A stretch of DNA of 64,000 nucleotides, from contig MOEB01000013.1 of the NCBI GenBank assembly GCA_001939945.1, positions 1 through 64,000 on the forward strand, in the 5' to 3' direction. Every line of letters starts with the position of its first letter. Position 1 is the stretch's first letter. Below the pieces are notes generated by a model. The model saw only the letters and a program-made list of their open reading frames with translations. It ran no database searches and was not told the origin of the DNA. A program made the translations under genes and the position numbers. Positions 39,232 through 47,524 of the stretch are shown piece by piece. The stretch comes from Aerophototrophica crusticola. Lineage in GTDB: Bacteria > Pseudomonadota > Alphaproteobacteria > Azospirillales > Azospirillaceae.

Positions 39232-39321
39232 GTCGGATTAGAGGCGAAGCCTCGTAATCCGACGGCACCAAACACGCTCACGATGTCGGAATACGGCGTG
39301 TGCGCGCCTGTTCCGACCTAC
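39228..39321. repeat. REP/BIME repeat that carries the stops of both flanking genes
   Basis: Starts GTAGGTCGGATTAG and ends TTCCGACCTAC. The MOSC TAG (39229-39231) and the minus-strand TAG of the DUF4440-like gene (39318-39320) are both formed by its termini. Internal arms include CGTAATCCGAC and GTCGGAATACG. Confidence 0.85.
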
Positions 39322-40175
39322 GATTTGGCCGGCGGGACCGGCAGCAGCTCGTCGAACACCAGCTTCCACCCCTGCGTCCGGTTCTGCCAGATGCGGACAT
39401 AGTGGCCCCGGTGGGGTTGGCCGTCCTTGCCGGTCCAGGCGGCGCTGCCATAGGTGAAGGCCAGGTCACCGGCGGACGAGGCCTTCCCACCCAGCGCGGC
39501 AAAGCTCAGGGCCGGCGCCCGGCGGGACAGTTCGGCGGTGACAGCCTCCGGCGTCGTGGCCGGCTGCTCCGGCGATCCCATCACCCGCGCGTCGGGGGCA
39601 AGGTGGGCAAGGTAGGCGGCCCTGGCATCGCTCGCGGCCTGCGCGGCCAGGGCGCTCTCCAGGGCCGTCACCTGCTTCATGGCCGCCTCTGCCGAGCCCG
39701 CGGCGGCCGTGGCGGGGGGCAGGCTGGCGGGTTCCGTGTCCGGGCCCAGGGGCGACTTATCCTTGTTCCGCGGGCCGCCGTCATAGACCCACTTCCAGGA
39801 CCCGTCCGGCTGCCTGACCCAGACGGTGAAGAAATGGCCGAAGCCTTTGTCGCCGATGGCGAAGGGTCCCATGGTGAAGCCCATGTCGCCGGACCGCGCC
39901 ATGCCCGCCCAGACCGGCCACCAGGTCAGCGGCACCGGGTCCTTGCCCTCCGGCAGCTTGGCCAGGTTCGCTTGCGCGTTCACCGGTTCCGGGCTGAAGG
40001 TGATGCCGTCCGGGGCGGCGTTGCGCTTGAACGCCGCCACCCAGCCCAGCTCCAGGCCCTGGGCTGCGAAGGCCCGCTCCGCCGCCACCACGGGGGCAGT
40101 GTCGTTGGCGAGGGTCGGGGCGGTGACAAGGGCTAGCATCAGGGACAGGCCGGCAACGGAAAGTGTCCTGGGCAT
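39318..40175 (-). CDS. Secreted DUF4440/SnoaL-like protein
   Basis: 285 residues with signal peptide MPRTLSVAGLSLMLALVTAP. It appears to have two NTF2-like halves: AAFKRNAAPDGITFSPEPVN to GSWKWVYDGGP, and AAYLAHLAPDARVMGSPEQP to GWKLVFDELLPVPP. Both end with the W-K-(W/L)-V pattern of SnoaL/DUF4440 proteins. Periplasmic or extracellular; function unknown. Confidence 0.85.
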   Translation of the reverse strand: MPRTLSVAGLSLMLALVTAPTLANDTAPVVAAERAFAAQGLELGWVAAFKRNAAPDGITFSPEPVNAQANLAKLPEGKDPVPLTWWPVWAGMARSGDMGFTMGPFAIGDKGFGHFFTVWVRQPDGSWKWVYDGGPRNKDKSPLGPDTEPASLPPATAAAGSAEAAMKQVTALESALAAQAASDARAAYLAHLAPDARVMGSPEQPATTPEAVTAELSRRAPALSFAALGGKASSAGDLAFTYGSAAWTGKDGQPHRGHYVRIWQNRTQGWKLVFDELLPVPPAKS

Positions 40176-40535
40176 GGGGCGGGAACTCGCAAAAGGGTCG
40201 GTCGCCAGACCCTACCCCCGGCCCAGCGCCCCCGGAACCCATGGCCCCGACCCTGCAAGCAATTCCCCGCGCACGGGCCGGGGACCAGCAACGAAGGGGA
40301 CGCCCGATGCGGATGGCGGCGGCGCTGGTGGACAAGGCACAAGGCATGAATCTCGGCGGGCTGACCATCGATCTGCGCGGCGGCAAGAAACAGCGGCCTG
40401 TTCCGCCCGCGCAGACTGTGGCGCGACAGCAAGACTCGCCCCCGTTTCGTGTCCGATACGCCACAATTGTGGCACCTTCACCGTCTCTCCTGTGGGAGAG
40501 TAAGGAAGGGCACCGGCTGGAAGGGGGAGGGGGGC

Positions 40536-42329
40536 GTGGAACTTGTCAACCACATCATCCTGCTCGCCGGCCTGTTGCTGCTGCTGGCCATCTTCGCGGG
40601 ACAGGTGTCGTCGCGCATCGGCGCCCCGGTGCTGCTGGTGTTCCTGGCGCTGGGCATGCTGGCGGGGGAGGATGGCTATGGCATCTTCTTCAATGACTAC
40701 CAGCTCGCCTACCTGATCGGCAGCCTGGCCCTGGCCGTCATCCTGTTCGACGGCGGCCTGCGCACCAGGGCCGAGACTTTCAAGCTGGCCCGCTGGCCGG
40801 CCCTCAGCCTCGCCACGGTGGGGGTGGTGGTCACGGCGGGGGTCACGGGCCTCGCCGCCGCCCTCGCCCTGGACCTCGGCTGGCGGGAGGGGCTGCTGGT
40901 CGGCGCCATCGTGGCGTCCACCGACGCGGCGGCGGTGTTCTTCCTGCTGCACCTGCGCGGCCTGGGCCTGCGCGCCCGGGTCAGCGCCACGCTGGAGGTG
41001 GAATCCGGCCTTAACGACCCCATGGCCGTGTTGCTGACGGTGGTGGCCATCACCCTGGTCACGGCACCCGGCCCTATCTCCGGCTGGCACCTGGCCCTGG
41101 AGTTCGTGCTGGAGATGGGCGGCGGTGCGGCGCTGGGCGTCATCGCCGGTTTCGCCCTGGTGGGGCTGGTCAACCGGCTTGAGCTGGCCGACGGCCTCTA
41201 TCCCATCCTGGCCCTGTCGGCGGCCCTGTTCGTCTATGGCTTGGCCCAGGCCCTGGGCACGTCGGGCTTCATGGCCGTGTACCTGGCCGGCTTCATCCTG
41301 GGCAACAAGCGGCACAAGGCGGACCGGCTGATCCGCCGCTTCCATGACGGGCTGGCCTGGCTGGCGCAGATCACCCTGTTCGTCATGCTGGGCCTGCTGG
41401 TGACCCCGTCCAAGCTGGAGCCCTTCGCGGCAGAGGCGGTGCTGGTCGCCCTGGCCCTGGTCTTCCTGGCCCGGCCGCTGGCGGTGTTCATCAGCCTGGC
41501 GCCCCTGCGGTTCAGTTGGGGCGAGCTGTGGTTCATGTCCTGGGTGGGCTTGCGCGGGGCGGTGCCCATCGTGCTGGGCACCATGCCCGTGCTGGCCGGG
41601 GTGCCGGGGGCGGAGACCTATTTCGGCATCGCCTTCGTGGTGGTGCTGGTGTCCCTGGTGGTACAGGGCTGGACGGTGGGCCTCGCCGCCCGCCTGCTGG
41701 GAATGCTGGCCCCGGCGGAGCCGGAGGCACCCACACGGGCGGACTTCGACCTGGCCGGCGAGGAGGGCCGCCAACTCGCCGTCTTCACCGTCGCCCCGGA
41801 CAGCGAGGCGGCGACCCGCACCCGCGGGCGCCTGCTGATCCCGGAGAACGTGCAGGTCCTGACCCTGATCCAGAACGGCTGCCCGGTCAGGCCGGAGGAC
41901 GCGGCCGGCCTGCAACCCGGTGACGCGGTGCTGTGCCTGGGCGACCCGCCGGCTTTGGCGGTGATGGACCGGTTGTTCGGACGCCGCGCCGCCGGCGTGG
42001 CGCAACGGCAGGGCATCGGCGATTTCCAGCTCCAGGCCGACACCCCGGCGCGGGAGGTGGGCCTGCTCTATGGCTTCGACCCCGGCCCTGACGGGGACCT
42101 GATGCTGGGCGCATTCCTGGCCAAGCGCCTGGGCCGCACCCCCGCCCTGGGTGATCGGGCGCGGGCGGGGGAGGTGGAGCTGGTTGCCGCCCAGATGGAT
42201 GGTGACCGGCTGGTCCAGGTGGGCATCGACCTGACGCCAGAGGAGGAGCGCGGCTGGTCCCGGGTCAAGACCCGCCTCGCCGGCTTTCGCCGCCGCCCGA
42301 AACAGGCGCCACTTGAGGCGGCGGAGTAA
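40536..42329 (+). CDS. Potassium/proton antiporter, CvrA/NhaP2 type
   Basis: 597 residues from GTG 40536, which has AAGGGGGAGGGGGG upstream. The N-terminal part is a 12-13-helix CPA1 exchanger (AIVASTDAAAVFFLLHLRGL, with the paired VESGLNDPMAVLL and GLRGAVPIVLGTMP). A cytoplasmic RCK_C-like domain follows (FTVAPDSEAATRTRGRLLIP), then a CorC/HlyC-type tail. It likely exports K+ in exchange for H+. A longer in-frame start (40449) is not preferred. Confidence 0.93.
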   Translation: MELVNHIILLAGLLLLLAIFAGQVSSRIGAPVLLVFLALGMLAGEDGYGIFFNDYQLAYLIGSLALAVILFDGGLRTRAETFKLARWPALSLATVGVVVTAGVTGLAAALALDLGWREGLLVGAIVASTDAAAVFFLLHLRGLGLRARVSATLEVESGLNDPMAVLLTVVAITLVTAPGPISGWHLALEFVLEMGGGAALGVIAGFALVGLVNRLELADGLYPILALSAALFVYGLAQALGTSGFMAVYLAGFILGNKRHKADRLIRRFHDGLAWLAQITLFVMLGLLVTPSKLEPFAAEAVLVALALVFLARPLAVFISLAPLRFSWGELWFMSWVGLRGAVPIVLGTMPVLAGVPGAETYFGIAFVVVLVSLVVQGWTVGLAARLLGMLAPAEPEAPTRADFDLAGEEGRQLAVFTVAPDSEAATRTRGRLLIPENVQVLTLIQNGCPVRPEDAAGLQPGDAVLCLGDPPALAVMDRLFGRRAAGVAQRQGIGDFQLQADTPAREVGLLYGFDPGPDGDLMLGAFLAKRLGRTPALGDRARAGEVELVAAQMDGDRLVQVGIDLTPEEERGWSRVKTRLAGFRRRPKQAPLEAAE

Positions 42330-42339
42330 GCGCTGACCC

Positions 42340-43125
42340 TCAGGAATACGGGAACCGTGGCGGCCGCTTCTCCCCGAAGGCCCGCAGCCCCTCCTGGAAA
42401 TCCTCACCCTCCACCGCGTCCAGGAACTCGGCCACCGTCCCCGGCGTGTCGGACACCTGCCCGGCCAGTACGTGGGCCACCATCCGCTTGGTCGCCCGGG
42501 CCGTGTACTGGGAGGTGGCGGCCACCTGGGCGGCATAGTCCAGCACCGCCTGCTCCAGCTCCACCGCCGGCACCACCCGGTTCACCAGCCGCAGGGACAG
42601 CGCTTCCGCCGCGTCCACCAGCCGGCCGGTGAACAGCAGGTCCTTGGCCACCGCCGGCCCCACCGCCTGGACCAAACGCTTCGTGTCCCCCAGCGGATAG
42701 ACCAGCCCCAACTTGGCCGGGGTGATGCCCAGCCGGGCCGTATCGGCGGCGAAGCGCAGGTCGCAGGCCAGCGCCAGCCCCATCCCGCCGCCCACGCAAG
42801 CCCCCTCGATCAGGGCGATGCTGGGCTTGGCAAAGTCCGCCAGCCCGTCCATGGCCGCGGCGATGTCGGCGGCATAGCGGGCCGTGGAGTCCCGCGTGGC
42901 ATAGGCCGTCCCGAACTCCGCGATGTCCGCCCCGGCGGCAAAGCAGCCGCCCGCCCCGCGCACCCCCAGCACCTTGATGCCCGGGTCCGCCGCCGCCCGC
43001 GCAAGCAGGGGCGGGATCGCCTGCCACATGGCCTGGTCCAGGGCATTGCGCTTCCCCGGCCGGTTCAGCACCAGCCAGGCCAAGCCGTCGGCGGCGGGGG
43101 AGAGATAAACGGGGTCGGTGGTCAT
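42340..43125 (-). CDS. Enoyl-CoA hydratase/isomerase family protein
   Basis: 261 residues with the crotonase fold: LNRPGKRNALDQAMWQAI, oxyanion-hole GAGGCFAAGADIAEFG, and IEGACVGGGMGLALACDLRF. The family's catalytic Glu region reads PAKLGLVYPLGDTKRL, where one of the usual acids is replaced, so the reaction may not be simple hydration. Convergent with the antiporter gene 10 bp away. Confidence 0.92.
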   Translation of the reverse strand: MTTDPVYLSPAADGLAWLVLNRPGKRNALDQAMWQAIPPLLARAAADPGIKVLGVRGAGGCFAAGADIAEFGTAYATRDSTARYAADIAAAMDGLADFAKPSIALIEGACVGGGMGLALACDLRFAADTARLGITPAKLGLVYPLGDTKRLVQAVGPAVAKDLLFTGRLVDAAEALSLRLVNRVVPAVELEQAVLDYAAQVAATSQYTARATKRMVAHVLAGQVSDTPGTVAEFLDAVEGEDFQEGLRAFGEKRPPRFPYS

Positions 43126-43229
43126 GGGCAGGTCCGAGCAGGGTCATTCAGCCGACAGATACCGTCCGGTTGCCATCGGCGCCGGATTAGGGCCCCGCCC
43201 CCCGTCCGCTCGTCAAGTCCCGCTGGGGT

Positions 43230-43562
43230 TCACCGGTTGATCATGTAGCGCGCCAGGAACCGGGCCACGGTCTGCCTTGTGGCGTCGGGCAGGGCGTCGA
43301 AGTTGATCTTGGCCGTGTCCTTGCCCACGCTGGCCACGGTGCCGCTGCCTTTCAGGCGCAGGTTTTCCTTGGGGTCCTTCAGGGCCAGGTCGAAGCTGAC
43401 CTTCTGGCCCACCGCCAGCTTGGCCTTGCCGCTGACGGTCACGCTGTTCACGCCAAGGTTGGCGACGGACAATTGCTTGCCATCGATCAGCAGGTGCGCC
43501 GTGTACTTCGACACCGCCACCTTCTCGACGACGGTGACCTTCAAGAAATCCAGCATGCCCAT
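43230..43562 (-). CDS. PilZ-like domain protein
   Basis: 110 residues with beta-rich sequence: LLIDGKQLSVANLGVNSVTV, KLAVGQKVSFDLALKDPKEN, GSGTVASVGKDTAKINFDAL. The layout and final helix (RQTVARFLARYMINR) resemble PilZ proteins, but the RxxxR and D/NxSxxG c-di-GMP residues are not clearly present. Cyclic-di-GMP binding is therefore doubtful. Confidence 0.7.
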   Translation of the reverse strand: MGMLDFLKVTVVEKVAVSKYTAHLLIDGKQLSVANLGVNSVTVSGKAKLAVGQKVSFDLALKDPKENLRLKGSGTVASVGKDTAKINFDALPDATRQTVARFLARYMINR

Positions 43563-43750
43563 GAGCGGGCCCCCCGTCGCCTGTTTCCCACAAAAGTATG
43601 TTAATTCTATCGATCGGGGAAGATGTCGATTCGGTTAAGGGGGTGTCGCCGCCGCCGGCGTCGGCGGATGCCGCCAAGTCGGGGCAAGTGCAACCGAATC
43701 CCGCTTCGGGCGTTGCTAGCACGGGCAAACGAAGCGGGAAGGAACCCCCT

Positions 43751-44482
43751 ATGGCCACGCGTACCGAGGAGATCGAGCGGGAGATCGAGCGTACCCGTGA
43801 GGAGATGACGCGCACGGCGGCGGAGATCGAGCGGCGGCTGAAGCCGGACCATGTGATCGACAGTGCCATGGGGTGGGTGCAGGGCAACCCCCGCGGCCAG
43901 GCCATGGCCAACCAACTGCTGGACGTGGTCAGCCGCAACCCCCTGCCCATCGCCCTGATCGGCATCGGCGTTGCCTGGCTGGCCTTCGAGATGACCCGCG
44001 GCCAGAAGCGCGGCCGGCTGAACCAGTACACCCCCATGCGCCGCCGCATGGGCCCGAACGAGCCGGCGTCGCGCCACCACATGCATGTGGAGGACGGTGG
44101 CCGCGCCTATCCCAAGGGCTCCTCGCCCGACCCGGATGAGCTGATCGGCCGCGTGCCGTCCGGTGAGCGGGCGTCTGACGCCGCCGCGGCCTTCGAGGGA
44201 CAGGGCATGGCTGGCGGCACTGCCGGTGCCGGCTCCCGCGAGGCCATGCTGCGCGACCGCCTCGGCCCGAACGAGCCGGCATCGCGCCACCACACCCATG
44301 TGGAGGACCGGGGCCAGGCCGTGCCCCCGGGCAGCAGCCCCGACGCGGATACCCTGATCGGCCGCAAGCCCAGCGGCGAGCGGGCGTCAGAGGCCGCCGA
44401 GGCCTTCGAGAAGCAGGATGGTACCGCCGGCGGCTCCGGCAAGACCGGCCCGGTGCACAGCTACACGACGCCGGGCACGTAA
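43751..44482 (+). CDS. DUF3618 protein with internal 50-residue duplication
   Basis: 243 residues. Residues 1-85 fit DUF3618: a charged coiled-coil TRTEEIEREIERTREEMTRT, then a hydrophobic segment PIALIGIGVAWLAFE. The C-terminal part has two near copies, residues 100-149 and 171-220, each starting GPNEPASRHH-x-HVED and running to SGERAS-x-AA-x-AFE. The copies are 71 residues apart. Probably membrane-associated; function unknown. Confidence 0.85.
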   Translation: MATRTEEIEREIERTREEMTRTAAEIERRLKPDHVIDSAMGWVQGNPRGQAMANQLLDVVSRNPLPIALIGIGVAWLAFEMTRGQKRGRLNQYTPMRRRMGPNEPASRHHMHVEDGGRAYPKGSSPDPDELIGRVPSGERASDAAAAFEGQGMAGGTAGAGSREAMLRDRLGPNEPASRHHTHVEDRGQAVPPGSSPDADTLIGRKPSGERASEAAEAFEKQDGTAGGSGKTGPVHSYTTPGT

Positions 44483-44556
44483 GCACCCGAGGTCACCCCG
44501 GACTTGGCCCCAAGCGCCAATTCAGGGCTGGGCCGTCTGGTGCAGACACTACCGCG

Positions 44557-44647
44557 TCCCCCGCGAAGGCGGGGGCCCACAGTTTTTGACCCGGTGTGTG
44601 CCGTCACTGTGGTTGAAGAACCGTGGACCCCCGCCTTCGCGGGGGAA
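44557..44647. repeat. Paired palindromic repeat, core CCCCCGCGAAGGCGGGGG
   Basis: Two palindromes face each other as at 7605-7695, here with shoulders CCCACAGTTTTTGACC and GAAGAACCGTGGACC. It fills most of the gap between the convergent DUF3618 and carA genes. Confidence 0.85.
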
Positions 44648-44723
44648 GCACAATGAACCCCAGGCCAGCCAACGCCGCGCTTGTCTGGTCAAGCCTGGGG
44701 TGACATCAGGTGCCCCCCAACCC

Positions 44724-45908
<1,185 letters not shown>

Positions 45909-46162
45909 GGGCTGGCACCTTCTCTCGGCGGGTCGGCAGGCACATATGGTGTGGGGCCGCGCCCGTCGGGGGGCAGGGCCTCGCGCCGAGTGGTCCAGAT
46001 AGACAAGGGCCGCCGGGCGGTCAACCCGCGCTTCGCGCGCATCTGGGCCGACCTGCCGCGCAGGCGCGCCGTTTTCGCCGGGATGATCCCCCCTTGCGGG
46101 CTGGCCTGCGGGCCCCGGCTCGCGTAATCTGCCCGCTTGTCTTTAGATCGAGGTATCCTGCC

Positions 46163-46624
46163 ATGCTCCGCACGCGGTTGAACGAGGCCTTGAAGGAGGC
46201 CATGCGCGCCAAGGACCAGCGCGCCACCGCCACCATCCGCCTGATCCTGGCCGCCCTGAAGGACCGGGACATCGCCGCCCGCGGCCGCGGCCAGATGGAC
46301 GGGATAGACGACGCGGAACTTGCCTCCATGCTGCAGACCATGGTCAAGCAGCGGCGTGAGTCCATCGACCTCTATGAGCAGGGCGGCCGCGTTGAGCTGG
46401 CCCAGCAGGAGCGGGAGGAGATCGCGGTCATCGAGGGCTTCATGCCCAAGCAGCTCTCCGAGGAGGAGACGACGCAGGCCGTGGCCGCCCTGATCCAGGA
46501 GATCGGCGCCACTGGCATCAAGGACATGGGCCGCGTGATGGCCGAACTGCGCACCCGCTACGCCGGCCAGATGGACTTCGGCAAGGCCAGCGGCCTGGTG
46601 AAGGGCACCCTCGCCGGGGCCTGA
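46163..46624 (+). CDS. GatB/YqeY-domain protein
   Basis: 153 residues. LRTRLNEALKEAMRAKDQRA, then VKQRRESIDLYEQGGRVELA, QQEREEIAVIEGFMPKQLSE and KASGLVKGTLAGA are the YqeY family blocks. The domain is shared with the tail of GatB; it probably binds tRNA, but its role as a free protein is not settled. Usually found before dnaG in alphaproteobacteria, as here with an insertion. Confidence 0.95.
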   Translation: MLRTRLNEALKEAMRAKDQRATATIRLILAALKDRDIAARGRGQMDGIDDAELASMLQTMVKQRRESIDLYEQGGRVELAQQEREEIAVIEGFMPKQLSEEETTQAVAALIQEIGATGIKDMGRVMAELRTRYAGQMDFGKASGLVKGTLAGA

Positions 46625-46632
46625 CTTCTTGC

Positions 46633-46710
46633 ATGGCCGGCTTCCGCTTCGCCGGGCAGGGGGACGAGGGGCGCCTGGACGCGTTCCTCGCCGCCCATGC
46701 GGACAGCTCC
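46633..46710 (+). pseudogene. Truncated GNAT acetyltransferase gene, 5' end only
   Basis: Eight bases after yqeY an ATG opens a frame reading MAGFRFAGQGDEGRLDAFLA then AHADSS. This closely resembles the start of a GNAT subfamily with an E-x-RLDAFLAAH-x-x-SS(MFL) beginning. After Ser26 the similarity stops, and the frame runs only to a TGA at 46798. The break lies next to the BrnT/antitoxin module, so the rest was probably lost when that module arrived. I see no 3' remnant. Confidence 0.45.
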
Positions 46711-46747
46711 GGCGTTGGGGGCCTGCGGGATCATCCTGTCCCGAGTG

Positions 46748-47113
46748 TCAAGCCGCCAAGGCGCGACGGGCGGCTTCCGGGTCATGCTCCACCAGGGTGA
46801 TGAAGGCCCTTGCCGTGGCGTCCGGCGTGCCGCGGCCCTGTTCCCAGTCCCGCACCGTCCCCACCGGGATGTGGAAGGCGCTGGCGAATGCCTGTTGGCT
46901 CAACCCCATCCGCTCCCGCAACAGCCTGACGCGCCGGCCGAACCGTCCGGTGGAAAGGGCCCCGGCCGACAGGGGCTGCGCGTCCGGGTCCGCCAGGGCC
47001 GCCGCCTCGGCTTCCGCCTCAGTCATGCGGCGCAGGCGATCCCAATCGGTCTTGCCGGGCACCGGCTCCTGCCCGTCCGGGACATCAACCGAGAAAGTAT
47101 TCGTCTTGCTCAT
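46748..47113 (-). CDS. XRE-type antitoxin partner of BrnT
   Basis: 121 residues. An acidic N-terminal part (DWDRLRRMTEAEAEAAALAD) would contact the toxin, and the C-terminal XRE helix-turn-helix reads VRLLRERMGLSQQAFASAFH then IPVGTVRDWEQGRGTPD. Its start overlaps the end of brnT by 29 bp, as in toxin-first modules. It probably represses the module through the palindrome upstream of brnT. Confidence 0.9.
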   Translation of the reverse strand: MSKTNTFSVDVPDGQEPVPGKTDWDRLRRMTEAEAEAAALADPDAQPLSAGALSTGRFGRRVRLLRERMGLSQQAFASAFHIPVGTVRDWEQGRGTPDATARAFITLVEHDPEAARRALAA

Positions 47114-47366
47114 GGCGTGTCGCCTTCCGGGCTGACAGGATGCGCGTGACGGACCCAAGCGGCCTGCCGCGCGGTGTGGTAACGACGAACAGGATGCCGC
47201 TCCGCGACATGCCGATGACCTGAACACGGTCCTCACCATAATCAAACCGGTCATCCACCTTCTCGATCCGGTTCGGGTCGTGCAGCGCGGGGATGGCATC
47301 CCAGAAATCCACGCCGTGCTTGGCGAGGTTTGTGACGGCCTTGTCCGGGTCCCACTCATAGCGCAT
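47085..47366 (-). CDS. brnT: BrnT-family toxin
   Basis: 93 residues starting MRYEWDPDKAVTNLAKHGVD, then FWDAIPALHDPNRIEKVDDR, and ending LSARKATRHEQDEYFLG. The EWDPxKAxxNxxKHGVxF opening and the ISARKA(T/S)xxExxxY ending are the RelE-like BrnT signatures. BrnT degrades RNA and blocks translation. The gene is divergent from dnaG. Confidence 0.93.
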   Translation of the reverse strand: MRYEWDPDKAVTNLAKHGVDFWDAIPALHDPNRIEKVDDRFDYGEDRVQVIGMSRSGILFVVTTPRGRPLGSVTRILSARKATRHEQDEYFLG

Positions 47367-47375
47367 GCAGGGATG

Positions 47376-47392
47376 GTACGGGCAGCCCGTAC
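47376..47392. promoter_or_regulatory. 17-bp perfect palindrome, likely toxin-antitoxin operator
   Basis: GTACGGGC-A-GCCCGTAC lies 10 bp upstream of the brnT ATG. BrnT-antitoxin complexes repress their own promoter, so this is the likely binding site. It is also in the dnaG upstream region. Confidence 0.7.
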
Positions 47393-47524
47393 GCCTGTCA
47401 AGGAAAGGCGTTTGCCTGTGGACAAACGGTAACCTGGGGATAAGTCGGGGTCCCGGTGGTACGCCGGGCGTGGGGTGCGTTATCATCCGCGACTTGACCT
47501 TCCCGGAACCCGGCCCCCGGCGCC

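Noticed and set aside
40212-42536. A 774-codon minus-strand frame over the antiporter gene
   Set aside because: Antisense shadow; the antiporter translation has all family motifs.
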